The notes beneath the pieces were generated by a model that was not told where the DNA came from, ran no database searches, and saw nothing but the letters and a program-made list of their open reading frames with translations. This document shows positions 1-8,665 of a stretch of 64,000 nucleotides of DNA, one piece after another. Made by a program: the position numbers and the translations under genes. The first letter of the stretch is position 1, and each line of letters begins with the position of its first letter. This DNA is from Streptomyces sp. NBC_01267 (lineage in GTDB: Bacteria; Actinomycetota; Actinomycetes; Streptomycetales; Streptomycetaceae): the NCBI RefSeq assembly GCF_036241575.1, contig NZ_CP108455.1:3964001-4028000 (forward strand). The letters are read 5' to 3'.

Positions 1-91
1 GCCGCGGACTGCTCCTCAAGATCAGAAGAGTGTTCGCGGAGCCGGGAAATCGGGACGCTCCGGCCAGCTCGGGCACGTACCCTTTTCTGTT

Positions 92-1534
92 GTGCCGAAA
101 GCCAATGATGACAACCCCAGTGCACTGAGTCAGGTGCAGCACCGAGCGGTCACCGAACTGCTACGGGTGTCCCCGGTCGCCGATGACCTTGCCCGCCGAT
201 TCCAGGATGCCGGACACAGCCTCGCACTGGTCGGAGGATCGGTCCGGGATGCACTGCTCGGCAGGCTCGGCAACGATCTGGACTTCACCACGGACGCCCG
301 CCCCGAAGACGTGCTGAAGATCGTCCGGCCGTGGGCCGACGCGGTGTGGGAAGTCGGAATTGCCTTCGGGACGGTCGGTTGCCAGAAGGACGGCTATCTG
401 ATCGAGGTCACGACGTTCCGTTCGGAGGCGTACGACAGGACTTCACGCAAGCCGGAGGTGTCCTACGGCGACTCCATCGAGGAAGATCTCGTGCGCCGCG
501 ACTTCACCGTCAACGCGATGGCGGTGGCCCTTCCGGAGAAGACGTTCATCGACCCGCATGGAGGCCTGGATGACCTTGCCGGTCGGGTGCTGCGTACTCC
601 GGGCACTCCGGAGGAGTCGTTTTCTGACGATCCGCTGCGCATGATGCGGGCGGCGCGCTTCGCCGCCCAGTTGGGCTTCGACGTGGCGCCGGAGGTTGTC
701 GCCGCGATGACGGCCATGTCCGAGCGCATCGAGATCGTCTCGGCGGAGCGGGTACGCGACGAGCTCAACAAACTGCTGCTGTCCGCGAATCCACGCAAGG
801 GGCTTGCGCTGCTCGTCGAGACGGGCATCGCCGAGCGGGTACTTCCCGAGCTTCCGGCTCTACGTCTTGAGAGCGACGAGCACCACCGTCACAAGGACGT
901 GTACGAGCACTCATTGACCGTGCTGGAGCAGGCCATGGACCTGGAACAGGACGGCCCCGACCTGGTACTTCGGCTGGCCGCCCTGCTGCATGACATCGGC
1001 AAGCCGCGGACACGCCGCTTCGAGAAGGACGGCGGAGTCTCCTTCCATCACCACGAGGTGGTGGGCGCGAAGCTGACCAAGAAGCGCATGACGGCACTGA
1101 AGTACTCGAACGACATGGTCAAGGACGTCACCAAGCTTGTCGAGCTGCATCTGCGCTTCCACGGCTATGGAACCGGCGAGTGGACCGACTCGGCTGTGCG
1201 GCGTTATGTGCGTGACGCCGGGCCGCTGCTGGAGCGGTTGCACAAGCTGACGCGCTCGGACTGCACCACGCGCAACAAGCGAAAGGCCAATGCGCTCTCT
1301 CGTGCGTACGACGGACTTGAGGAGCGCATCGCCCACCTGCAGGAGCAGGAGGAACTCGACTCGATTCGTCCCGATCTCGACGGCAACCAGATCATGGAGA
1401 TCCTGGGCGTCGGTCCCGGGCCGGTGATCGGTAACGCGTACAAGTTCCTGTTGGAGTTGCGGTTGGAGCGCGGCCCGATGGAGCGTGATGAGGCCGTTGC
1501 GGAACTCAAGGAGTGGTGGGCCGCGCAGGGCTGA
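92..1534 (+). CDS. cca: CCA tRNA nucleotidyltransferase
   Basis: This enzyme adds or repairs the 3'-terminal CCA of tRNAs using CTP and ATP. The 480-aa product has the class II polymerase-beta head near the N-terminus: GGSVRD at about 48-53 followed by the DLD metal-binding pair at 62-64. RRDFTVNAMA (about 135-144) and RMMRAARFAAQLGF follow. An HD phosphohydrolase domain sits near residue 302 (LLHDIGKPRTR), as usual for the actinobacterial form. The start is a GTG at 92. The stop codon abuts a 26-bp palindrome containing a parS site. It converges with a small membrane-protein gene. The assignment is secure. Confidence 0.95.
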   Translation: MPKANDDNPSALSQVQHRAVTELLRVSPVADDLARRFQDAGHSLALVGGSVRDALLGRLGNDLDFTTDARPEDVLKIVRPWADAVWEVGIAFGTVGCQKDGYLIEVTTFRSEAYDRTSRKPEVSYGDSIEEDLVRRDFTVNAMAVALPEKTFIDPHGGLDDLAGRVLRTPGTPEESFSDDPLRMMRAARFAAQLGFDVAPEVVAAMTAMSERIEIVSAERVRDELNKLLLSANPRKGLALLVETGIAERVLPELPALRLESDEHHRHKDVYEHSLTVLEQAMDLEQDGPDLVLRLAALLHDIGKPRTRRFEKDGGVSFHHHEVVGAKLTKKRMTALKYSNDMVKDVTKLVELHLRFHGYGTGEWTDSAVRRYVRDAGPLLERLHKLTRSDCTTRNKRKANALSRAYDGLEERIAHLQEQEELDSIRPDLDGNQIMEILGVGPGPVIGNAYKFLLELRLERGPMERDEAVAELKEWWAAQG

Positions 1535-1560
1535 GGTCATGTTTCACGTGAAACATGACC
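1535..1560. promoter_or_regulatory. parS: parS site 1 (ParB binding), inside a 26-bp palindrome
   Basis: The core TGTTTCACGTGAAACA lies at 1540-1555 and matches the canonical parS palindrome exactly. Symmetry extends to a perfect 26-bp inverted repeat starting right after the cca stop codon. Known role: it nucleates ParB for chromosome segregation during sporulation. Confidence 0.9.
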
Positions 1561-1564
1561 TGCG

Positions 1565-1616
1565 GGCATGACGGAGGGGCGGTGTTTCACGTGAAACACC
1601 GCCCCTCCGTCATGCC
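1565..1616. promoter_or_regulatory. parS: parS site 2 inside a 52-bp perfect palindrome, probable bidirectional terminator
   Basis: The core TGTTTCACGTGAAACA is at 1583-1598. Both arms extend perfectly for 26 nt each (1565-1590 and 1591-1616), so the transcript would fold into a long hairpin between the convergent genes cca and the gene at 1627-2145. It is both an exact parS and the only evident terminator here. Confidence 0.85.
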
Positions 1617-1626
1617 TTGCAGGGGG

Positions 1627-2145
1627 CTACTTCTTGTAGTCCGACAGGCAGAGCGTGAAGTCCTTGTCGCCGCTCTCCGTGTACTGCGAATACTTGCTGC
1701 GGTCGCACTCGCCGCTGGTCCCGTCCTTCTTCTCGGCGACCTTGTACTTGGCCTTGGCGTCGCTGCAGTCCACAACCTTGAGATCGGGGTTGGTCGTGCT
1801 GTCCGGGTTGCCGATGCTCATGCAGTCGCCGACCTTGGCCGTGTTGGCGTCATGCCTGCTGGCGAACCAGCCGAAGGCGATGAGGCCCACGACGACCACG
1901 GCGATTCCTATCTTGACGAACTTCATGGCGCCACGGCGAGGTGGAGCGACCGGAGCCGGTGGGACCGGGCCGCCGCCCTGGTTGAAGTACGGCGACGGCT
2001 GCTGCGGGACGCCCTGCTGCCCCGGTTGACCGTACGGACCCGGCGGCGTCTGCTGGCCGTACGGGTTGCCGCCCTGAGGCGGCCCGTGGGGCGGGGTGGG
2101 CTGCTGGGCGTACGGGTTCTCGCCTTGGGGCGGCGGAGTGGACAT
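1627..2145 (-). CDS. Small membrane-anchored protein, LppU-like
   Basis: 172 aa. The N-terminal 75 residues are a low-complexity Pro/Gln/Gly/Tyr-rich cytoplasmic tail (repeated NPYGQQ-type units). One transmembrane helix follows at about 77-96. The roughly 75-residue extracytoplasmic domain has three cysteines (GDCMS, VVDCSD and GECDRS) plus one near the C-terminus (LCLSDYKK), which may form disulfides. The layout resembles actinobacterial LppU/SCO3897-type proteins of unknown function. I chose the ATG at 2145 because an AGGGGGA ribosome site precedes it. The longer in-frame extension has no such site. It converges on cca across the parS hairpin. Confidence 0.7.
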   Translation of the reverse strand: MSTPPPQGENPYAQQPTPPHGPPQGGNPYGQQTPPGPYGQPGQQGVPQQPSPYFNQGGGPVPPAPVAPPRRGAMKFVKIGIAVVVVGLIAFGWFASRHDANTAKVGDCMSIGNPDSTTNPDLKVVDCSDAKAKYKVAEKKDGTSGECDRSKYSQYTESGDKDFTLCLSDYKK

Positions 2146-2260
2146 GGGTTGGGATCCCCCTTGAATTGATGCGCGTGTGCGCGTCGTCGACGCCCGTAAA
2201 GTAGCGGGCCGCTCTGACGTTTCTGGAACCGAGGGCGCTTCTGTGGCTCTGATGTGACAC

Positions 2261-3517
2261 TCACGTGCGCCGAAAACGGGCCATAAATACAGCAACTGTT
2301 GCGTAGATGACGCCAACTGTGCCCAGGAGCGGGACCGACCTGCCGTCCGAGGGCAGTATCAGTGCAGCGACTGCGGCGGCCCCTACGAAGGCGACGTTGA
2401 ACAGCACGTCGTACACCGAGAAGATCCGGCCACGGAAGGCGTCAGCCACTGAGGACTGCACCACTGTGTCGGTGGCGATCTTCGTTCCCTGGGTCGCGAG
2501 CCCCAGGATGAACGCGGCGACGAGGGTCGGGACGGGAGCGAACGGCAGGCCGAGAGCTGGGACCAGCACGGCAGCTGAGCCCGAGCAGACCGCTGTCCAG
2601 CCGTACGGGCCAAGGCGCCCCACTGCCCAGGGCGTCACCACTGCCGCCGCGAAGAACCCGGCGCCCGAGACTCCGACCGCGATTCCGAGGAGTGCGAGGC
2701 CGTCCGACTCACGCGAGGACCAGGCGTATCGACAGAGCATCAGCAGCATCACCGTCAGCGCCCCGTAGCAGAATCGCAGCAGCGTCATCGCGGTCAGCGC
2801 CCGCGCTGCCGTCGGCCGCTCGGCCAGATGACGCAGTCCGTCGACCATCCCCCGTACCGTCGAGGCCAGCGCAGCGGCAAGCTTCGGCTGATCCGACACC
2901 AGCTCCGGCCCGAGCACATCGCGGGCTATTCGCAGGGATGCAACCGCGGCGCACAGATAGAGGACAGCTCCCAGCAGGACGATGACGGCATCGGAGTCCA
3001 CGGTGAGTACCCGTACAGCCAGGGCCAATCCGCCTCCTGCCGTCGCGGCGAGCGTCCCAGCTGTGGGGGAGAGCGCGTTCGCGATGACCAGTCGCCCGGG
3101 GGCGACGACGCGTGGCAGCGCGGCCGAAAGCCCGGACAGCACAAAGCGGTTGACCGCTGTGACGCAGAGAGCGGACGTGTAGAAGAGCCAGTCGGGTGCG
3201 CGGGTGAGTACCAGCAACGCGGTCGCGGAGGCCATGACGGCCCGCAGCAGATTCCCGTACAGGAAGACCTGCCGACGTGGCCAGCGGTCCAGTAGAACTC
3301 CGGCGAACGGGCCTATCAGGGAGTACGGCAGCAGCAGTACCGCCATCGCCGAAGCGATGGCGGCCGGTGAGGTCTGCTCCTCAGGGGAGAAGACGACATA
3401 CGTGGCGAGTGCGATCTGATAGACGCCGTCGGCCGACTGGGAGAGCAGCCGCACTGCCAGCAGTCGCCGGAAGCCGGTCAGGCGCAGAAGCGCGCACAGA
3501 TCACGGGCAACAGGCAT
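2261..3517 (-). CDS. MFS transporter
   Basis: 418 aa with about twelve hydrophobic segments and an MFS motif A-like loop (LLDRWPRRQVFLYGN) after the second helix, so it is a major facilitator superfamily exporter of unknown substrate. The start is uncertain. The ATG at 3517 was preferred over an upstream GTG at 3550 because the upstream one sits against the ino1 terminator, but neither has a strong ribosome site. It lies downstream of ino1 on the same strand, separated by a strong hairpin, so it is probably transcribed separately. Confidence 0.75.
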   Translation of the reverse strand: MPVARDLCALLRLTGFRRLLAVRLLSQSADGVYQIALATYVVFSPEEQTSPAAIASAMAVLLLPYSLIGPFAGVLLDRWPRRQVFLYGNLLRAVMASATALLVLTRAPDWLFYTSALCVTAVNRFVLSGLSAALPRVVAPGRLVIANALSPTAGTLAATAGGGLALAVRVLTVDSDAVIVLLGAVLYLCAAVASLRIARDVLGPELVSDQPKLAAALASTVRGMVDGLRHLAERPTAARALTAMTLLRFCYGALTVMLLMLCRYAWSSRESDGLALLGIAVGVSGAGFFAAAVVTPWAVGRLGPYGWTAVCSGSAAVLVPALGLPFAPVPTLVAAFILGLATQGTKIATDTVVQSSVADAFRGRIFSVYDVLFNVAFVGAAAVAALILPSDGRSVPLLGTVGVIYATVAVFMARFRRT

Positions 3518-3555
3518 GTGGGCAAGCGTCACACAGAGGTGAGCGGGCACGGAAA

Positions 3556-3584
3556 GGGCCCCCGGGCAGTATGCCCGGGGGCCC
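3556..3584 (-). terminator. Rho-independent terminator of the padR-ino1 operon
   Basis: A perfect 13-bp stem (GGGCCCCCGGGCA) with a 3-nt loop. On the minus strand it is followed by TTTCC. It lies 36 bp beyond the ino1 stop codon. Confidence 0.85.
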
Positions 3585-3619
3585 TCAACGACCGAGGACG
3601 ATCGTTCTCAGAGTGAGCT

Positions 3620-4702
3620 TCAGCGCTCGACCTCGCCCTTGATGAACTTCTCGACGTTCTCGTAGGCCTCGTCGTCGAAGTACTGCACCGGCGGGGACTT
3701 CATGAAGTACGAGGACGCGGAGAGGATCGGGCCGCCGATGCCGCGGTCCTTGGCGATCTTCGCGGCGCGCACGGCGTCGATGATGACGCCCGCGGAGTTC
3801 GGGGAGTCCCACACCTCGAGCTTGTACTCGAGGTTGAGCGGGACGTCACCGAAGGCGCGGCCCTCAAGGCGCACGTACGCCCACTTGCGGTCGTCCAGCC
3901 AGGCGACGTAGTCCGAGGGACCGATGTGGACGTTGTCGGCGCCCAGGTCGCGGTCACGGATCTGCGAGGTGACCGACTGCGTCTTGGAGATCTTCTTGGA
4001 CTCCAGGCGGTCGCGCTCCAGCATGTTCTTGAAGTCCATGTTGCCGCCGACGTTCAGCTGCATGGTGCGCTCGAGGCGGACACCGCGGTCTTCGAAGAGC
4101 TTCGCCATGACGCGGTGCGTGATGGTGGCACCGACCTGGGACTTGATGTCGTCACCGACGATCGGGACGCCCGCCTCGGTGAACTTGTCCGCCCACTCCT
4201 TGGTGCCGGCGATGAAGACCGGGAGAGCGTTGACGAAGGCGACCTTGGCGTCGATGGCGCACTGCGCGTAGAACTTGGCAGCGACCTCGGAACCGACGGG
4301 CAGGTAGCAGACGAGGACGTCCACCTGCTTGTCCTTGAGGATCTGGACGATGTCGACCGGGGTCTCGCCGGACTCCTCGATCGTCTCGCGGTAGTACTTG
4401 CCCAGACCGTCGTGGGTGTGACCACGCTGGACCGTCACGCCGGTGTTCGGCACGTCGGCGATCTTGATGGTGTTGTTCTCGCTGGCACCGATGGCATCCG
4501 CGAGGTCGAGACCGACCTTCTTCGCGTCGACATCGAAGGCGGCGACGAACTCGACGTCACCTACGTGGTAGTCGCCGAACTGGACGTGCATCAGACCGGG
4601 CACCTTGCCGGCCGGATCGGCGTCCTTGTAGTACTCGACGCCCTGCACCAGCGAGGCGGCGCAGTTGCCCACGCCGACGATGGCTACGCGAACCGAACCC
4701 AT
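3620..4702 (-). CDS. ino1: Inositol-3-phosphate synthase
   Basis: It converts glucose-6-phosphate to 1L-myo-inositol-1-phosphate with bound NAD, feeding mycothiol and phosphatidylinositol synthesis in Actinobacteria. The 360-aa product opens with [19 protein letters not shown], the nucleotide-binding Rossmann glycine pattern of the family, and carries GGNMDFKNM and [14 protein letters not shown], typical of the actinobacterial Ino1 type. The ATG at 4702 is chosen because GGGAG precedes it and family proteins start at this MGSV. It lies 49 bp downstream of a PadR gene in the same direction and ends at a strong terminator, so the two form an operon. A similar padR-ino1 pair beside a PBP gene exists in Mycobacterium. 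Confidence 0.95.
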   Translation of the reverse strand: MGSVRVAIVGVGNCAASLVQGVEYYKDADPAGKVPGLMHVQFGDYHVGDVEFVAAFDVDAKKVGLDLADAIGASENNTIKIADVPNTGVTVQRGHTHDGLGKYYRETIEESGETPVDIVQILKDKQVDVLVCYLPVGSEVAAKFYAQCAIDAKVAFVNALPVFIAGTKEWADKFTEAGVPIVGDDIKSQVGATITHRVMAKLFEDRGVRLERTMQLNVGGNMDFKNMLERDRLESKKISKTQSVTSQIRDRDLGADNVHIGPSDYVAWLDDRKWAYVRLEGRAFGDVPLNLEYKLEVWDSPNSAGVIIDAVRAAKIAKDRGIGGPILSASSYFMKSPPVQYFDDEAYENVEKFIKGEVER

Positions 4703-4751
4703 TCCGGTTGCTCCCTGTGTGTTCTCGACGAAGCCCTGCGGACGCAGAGCT

Positions 4752-5432
4752 TCACTTAGCGGTGTCATCGGACGGATCCGGCGGGGTGGTACCCCGATGC
4801 CGGGGCAGGCCGCCCGTATCTCCTGATATGTCCTGCTGAGCGGCGCCGGCGTCGGGGGATCGTCGCTGATCCCGTCCCGCCCGCTCGCTCTCGATGAGCT
4901 CGTTCAGCCAGCGCACTTCGCGCTCCACGGATTCCATGCCGTGCCGCTGCAACTCAAGCGTGTAATCGTCCAGCCGCTCGCGAGTACGGGCCAGAGAGGC
5001 GCGCATCTTTTCGAGACGCTCCTCCAGCCGACTCCGGCGGCCCTCGAGCACCCGCATCCGCACCTCGCGTTCCGTCTGCCCGAAGAAGGCGAAACGTGCA
5101 GCGAAATGCTCGTCCTCCCAGGTATCGGGGCCGGTGTGCGAAAGGAGCTCTTCGAAGTGCTCCTTGCCGTTCGCGGTCAACCTGTAGACGATCTTGGCGC
5201 GGCGTCCTGCGAGTGAAGCTGCGAGAGCGTCCTCCGGGGCACTGCCCGGTTCCTCGATCAACCAGCCGCTGGCGACCAGCGTCTTGAGGCAGGGGTAGAG
5301 GGTCCCGTAACTGAAGGCCCTGAAGATCCCCAGCGAGGTGTTCAGGCGTTTGCGCAGCTCATAGCCGTGCATCGGCGACTCACGGAGCAGGCCGAGTACG
5401 GCGAATTCGAGGATGCCTGAGCGCCTGCTCAA
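4752..5432 (-). CDS. PadR family transcriptional regulator
   Basis: 226 aa. The N-terminal PadR winged helix is clear: [24 protein letters not shown] at about 6-29, then the [16 protein letters not shown] recognition segment. A C-terminal half rich in charged residues (about 130-190) is probably the dimerising coiled coil. It starts with TTG, supported by AGGAGG six bases upstream. It lies directly upstream of ino1 in the same operon and 34 bp downstream of a 33-bp palindrome, so I infer that it autoregulates and controls ino1. PadR proteins are usually repressors relieved by a ligand. The ligand here is unknown. Confidence 0.88.
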   Translation of the reverse strand: MSRRSGILEFAVLGLLRESPMHGYELRKRLNTSLGIFRAFSYGTLYPCLKTLVASGWLIEEPGSAPEDALAASLAGRRAKIVYRLTANGKEHFEELLSHTGPDTWEDEHFAARFAFFGQTEREVRMRVLEGRRSRLEERLEKMRASLARTRERLDDYTLELQRHGMESVEREVRWLNELIESERAGRDQRRSPDAGAAQQDISGDTGGLPRHRGTTPPDPSDDTAK

Positions 5433-5466
5433 CCTTCGCCTCCTCTGCTGGTCCGGTCACTTATGC

Positions 5467-5499
5467 CGTGCTGATGTATCGAGTCGATACATCAGCACG
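5467..5499. promoter_or_regulatory. 33-bp palindrome, probable PadR operator
   Basis: Two perfect 16-bp arms (CGTGCTGATGTATCGA) around one central base, placed 34 bp upstream of the padR start. It contains the ATGT...ACAT elements typical of PadR operators. Confidence 0.75.
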
Positions 5500-5831
5500 A
5501 TAGAACGACCTTGCGCCCGCGACAAGGGGAGCCATCGTGAGCGGCGTCACATCGCGGATTCATAGGCGGCAACTTGCCTGATTTGAGGCGAACCTCGGCA
5601 CTGAGAGGGTTTTGAGCGTGCGTAGTCTGTGCGGCATGCAGACCGCCGGGGGCCGAGTGACACCAGGGGACGTCAGTTGTCTCGGCCCACGGAATGCGCT
5701 GCGGACGGGCCCGGCCAGGGGGCTGTCCGTGCCGCGGATGTGCCCGTCCGAGGGGCTGTCCGTGTGTCGGGGGGACCGGAACTCAACTGCCGTTTCCAGG
5801 CGTTAGCGCCTGCCCGAGGAGTAGTCGTTCG
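5500..5831. other. Intergenic region between padR and the PBP gene
   Basis: About 330 bp without a convincing gene. It holds the divergent upstream regions and two copies of GGGGCTGTCCGTG (near 5719 and 5752). GAGGAG at about 5815 is the likely ribosome site for the PBP. I see no RNA gene. Confidence 0.5.
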
Positions 5832-8549
5832 ATGAGCGAGCACCGTCGCAAACCGCCACAGCCACAGAGTGGTGGACGTGCCGCGGCCAGGCGAGTCGCC
5901 CAGCAGCCTCCCGGCCGCCGCGCAGCTCCCCCGCGAACCACCACTGAGTCACCTTCCGGTTCCTACGACGAGGAGGAGCGCCCGTACGGCGGACGTGCCG
6001 AGGCCAGACGTGCTGCCCAGCGCAGCGGAGGCGGGCGCCGCCGAGCCGCCGAAGCGGGCGGTGGCCGCGGTGGCCGACGCGGTTCGGGCGGTCGCGGTGG
6101 CCGCGGTGGCCATGGGGACAGCGGTTCCGGTGGAGGCCGTGGCCCCGGGAAGAAGCGGTTCATCGACTACCCGCGCGCGAATCTGACCGGCTGGCGCCAC
6201 TGGGCGCCGTCCTGGCGGCTGGTGACCGGTCTCTTCATCGGTTTCGCCGGCAGCATCCTGGCGGCCGCCACCATCGCGTACGCCATGGTGGGCATCCCGG
6301 ACGCCAGCAAGACGTCGCAGGCGCAGAACAACGTCTACTACTGGTCCGACGGCAGTCAGATGGTTGCCGCCGGCAATGAAATCAACCGGCAGATCGTGCC
6401 GCTCAGCAAGATCCCCGTCGCGATGCAGAACGCGGTGGTCTCCGCCGAGAACAAGACGTTCTACAAGGACAAGGGCATCGACCCCATGGGTATCGCCCGT
6501 GCCGTGCTCAACATGGCCAAGGGCGGTCAGACCCAGGGCGGTTCGACGATCACCCAGCAGTATGTGAAGAACTCCCGGCTCGATCAGGAGCAGACGTTCA
6601 GCCGTAAGTTCAAAGAGCTGTTCATCTCCATCAAGGTCGGCGCCAAGATAGACAAGAACGACATCATGAGCGGCTACCTCAACACCTCGTACTACGGGCG
6701 CGGCGCCTACGGCATCCAGGCCGCGGCACGCACGTACTTCGGAGTGGACTCCGACAAGCTCAACCCGAGCCAGTGCGCGTTCCTCGCCACGCTCCTCAAG
6801 GGCGCCAGCTACTACGACCCCGCGGGTGCCGTCGAGATCGATCCGGCAGCCACTCCGGCGGACAATACGGAGCGGGCCACCAAGCGCTGGAAATGGATCC
6901 TCGACGAGATGGTCAAGGACGGTCGTCTCCCGAAGGCCGAGCGTGACAAGTACACGACGTTCCCGAAGGTGGACCCGCGGAAGAAGACCGCCCAGCTGGG
7001 CGGGCAGACCGGCTACCTCGTCGACCTCGCGAATTCGTACTTCATCAACAACAACAAGCAGGGCGTCACGGCCGAGGGGCTGGCCAAGGGTGGATACCAG
7101 ATCCATACGACCTTCGACAAGAAGAAGGTCAAGGAGCTGGAAGCGGCGGTGGAGAAGGTCCGCAAGGCCAAGATCAAGCCCGGTCTGCGGCCGAAGACGG
7201 ACACCCACGTCCAGTTCGGCGGAGCGTCGGTGGACGCGCAGACCGGCGCCATCGCCGCCATCTACGGCGGTGAGGACGCCACCAAGCACTACATGAACAA
7301 CGCCGACTACACCGGAGCCCAGGTCGGATCGACGTTCAAGGCCTTCGTCCTGGCCGCCGCGCTCGAGTACGGAAAGCGCGACCCCTCCCTCGGATCCGAC
7401 CAACCCGATTCGGACCGCACGATCGTCTCGCCGAAGAGCCTCTACAGCGGGCAGAACGACCTGAAGATCAAGAATTACGACGGCACCGTCTGGCAGAACG
7501 AGAAGGGAGAGCAGTGGCTGCAGGAGAACGACGGCAAGGACTCTGTCGGTGCCCCTCCGAGCTACGCGATCGACCTGCGCGAGGCCATGAGGGAGTCGGT
7601 GAACTCCGCGTATGTCCAGCTCGGCATGGACGTCGGCACCGACAAGGTGCGTGAGGCGGCCATCGCCGCGGGGCTGCGCGACGACAAGCAGAGCATGGCC
7701 AGCTCCAACTTTCCCTCGTTCTCCATCGGTACCTCCAGCCCGAGCGCGATCCGGATGGCCGGCGCCTACGCCACCTTCGCCAACAACGGCCGTCAGAACG
7801 AACCGTTCTCCGTCACCGAGGTGACGAATGAAGGGAGGACGGTCTACCAGCACAAGCAGGTGGAGAAGATGGCGTTCTCGACGGCCATCGCCAGCAACGT
7901 CACCGATGTGCTGAAGACCGTGGTCGACAAGGGCACCGGAACCGCCGCACGGCTTCCGGACCGGGAAGTCGCCGGCAAGACCGGTACCACCGACGGCAAC
8001 AAGTCCGCCTGGTTCATCGGGTACACCCCGCAGCTCTCCACCGCCATCGACATGTACCGCTTCGACGACGACGCCAAGGGCAAGAACCGCACGTTCGAGA
8101 AGATGTACGGCACCGGTGGCGAGGACAAGATCCACGGTGCCTCGTTCCCGGCGCAGATCTGGCACGACTACATGTCGCAGGCGCTCAGCGGCACGAAGGC
8201 CGTGGACTTCCCGGCACCCGAGCCGATCGGGAAGGTCGTCTACGGCGGCGGTGTGTCCTCCCCGAAGCCGACCCCGGTCCTGCCCTCGTCGCCGAGCCCG
8301 ACGCCGTCCGCTCCGTCGCCGTCCCCGTCCGACACGCCCTCCACGACTCCGTCCCCGAGTGAGTCCTGCAACAAGTGGCAGGACTGGACCTGCGGAGACC
8401 CCGGAGGGACCGACGGGGGTACGGCCGACGGTGGAACCGGCGGCGGAGCCAGTCCGGGGCCCAGCGAGACGCCTCCGGGTGGCCAGAACGGCGGCGGCCA
8501 CGGAGCCAACGGTGGTGGCGGCGGCTTCTTCGGCGGGATGGGCGGGTGA
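5832..8549 (+). CDS. Class A penicillin-binding protein (transglycosylase/transpeptidase)
   Basis: It polymerises and cross-links peptidoglycan at the cell surface. The 905-aa product has a cytoplasmic Arg/Gly-rich N-tail (about 1-125), one membrane anchor at about 127-153, and a GT51 domain with the catalytic Glu206 (SAENKTFY) and GGSTITQQ near 236. The transpeptidase domain has the active Ser500 in STFK, the SVN motif at 589-591 and KTGT at 716-719. The C-terminus is a Pro/Ser then Gly-rich tail. All catalytic motifs are present. The ATG at 5832 (MSEHRRK) fits family starts, although the ORF is open further upstream. It corresponds in gene order to mycobacterial ponA1. Confidence 0.95.
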   Translation: MSEHRRKPPQPQSGGRAAARRVAQQPPGRRAAPPRTTTESPSGSYDEEERPYGGRAEARRAAQRSGGGRRRAAEAGGGRGGRRGSGGRGGRGGHGDSGSGGGRGPGKKRFIDYPRANLTGWRHWAPSWRLVTGLFIGFAGSILAAATIAYAMVGIPDASKTSQAQNNVYYWSDGSQMVAAGNEINRQIVPLSKIPVAMQNAVVSAENKTFYKDKGIDPMGIARAVLNMAKGGQTQGGSTITQQYVKNSRLDQEQTFSRKFKELFISIKVGAKIDKNDIMSGYLNTSYYGRGAYGIQAAARTYFGVDSDKLNPSQCAFLATLLKGASYYDPAGAVEIDPAATPADNTERATKRWKWILDEMVKDGRLPKAERDKYTTFPKVDPRKKTAQLGGQTGYLVDLANSYFINNNKQGVTAEGLAKGGYQIHTTFDKKKVKELEAAVEKVRKAKIKPGLRPKTDTHVQFGGASVDAQTGAIAAIYGGEDATKHYMNNADYTGAQVGSTFKAFVLAAALEYGKRDPSLGSDQPDSDRTIVSPKSLYSGQNDLKIKNYDGTVWQNEKGEQWLQENDGKDSVGAPPSYAIDLREAMRESVNSAYVQLGMDVGTDKVREAAIAAGLRDDKQSMASSNFPSFSIGTSSPSAIRMAGAYATFANNGRQNEPFSVTEVTNEGRTVYQHKQVEKMAFSTAIASNVTDVLKTVVDKGTGTAARLPDREVAGKTGTTDGNKSAWFIGYTPQLSTAIDMYRFDDDAKGKNRTFEKMYGTGGEDKIHGASFPAQIWHDYMSQALSGTKAVDFPAPEPIGKVVYGGGVSSPKPTPVLPSSPSPTPSAPSPSPSDTPSTTPSPSESCNKWQDWTCGDPGGTDGGTADGGTGGGASPGPSETPPGGQNGGGHGANGGGGGFFGGMGG

Positions 8550-8593
8550 CCGCCGCGTGAACCCCGTCGGCTGACCGGGTCGATCCGTACGAC

Positions 8594-8629
8594 GAGGGCC
8601 GCCACAGTCTCCCGGCTGTGGCGGCCCTC
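8594..8629 (+). terminator. Hairpin terminator after the PBP gene
   Basis: A perfect 14-bp stem (GAGGGCCGCCACAG) with an 8-nt loop and no U-tract, common in Streptomyces. It separates the PBP gene from the next gene. Confidence 0.7.
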
Positions 8630-8665
8630 CTCGCGTGCACAGCCGCGTACGGCAGGATGGCCGCC

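Noticed and set aside
1..91. Possible gene at the left edge
   Set aside because: No open frame with a ribosome site; it is the region upstream of cca.
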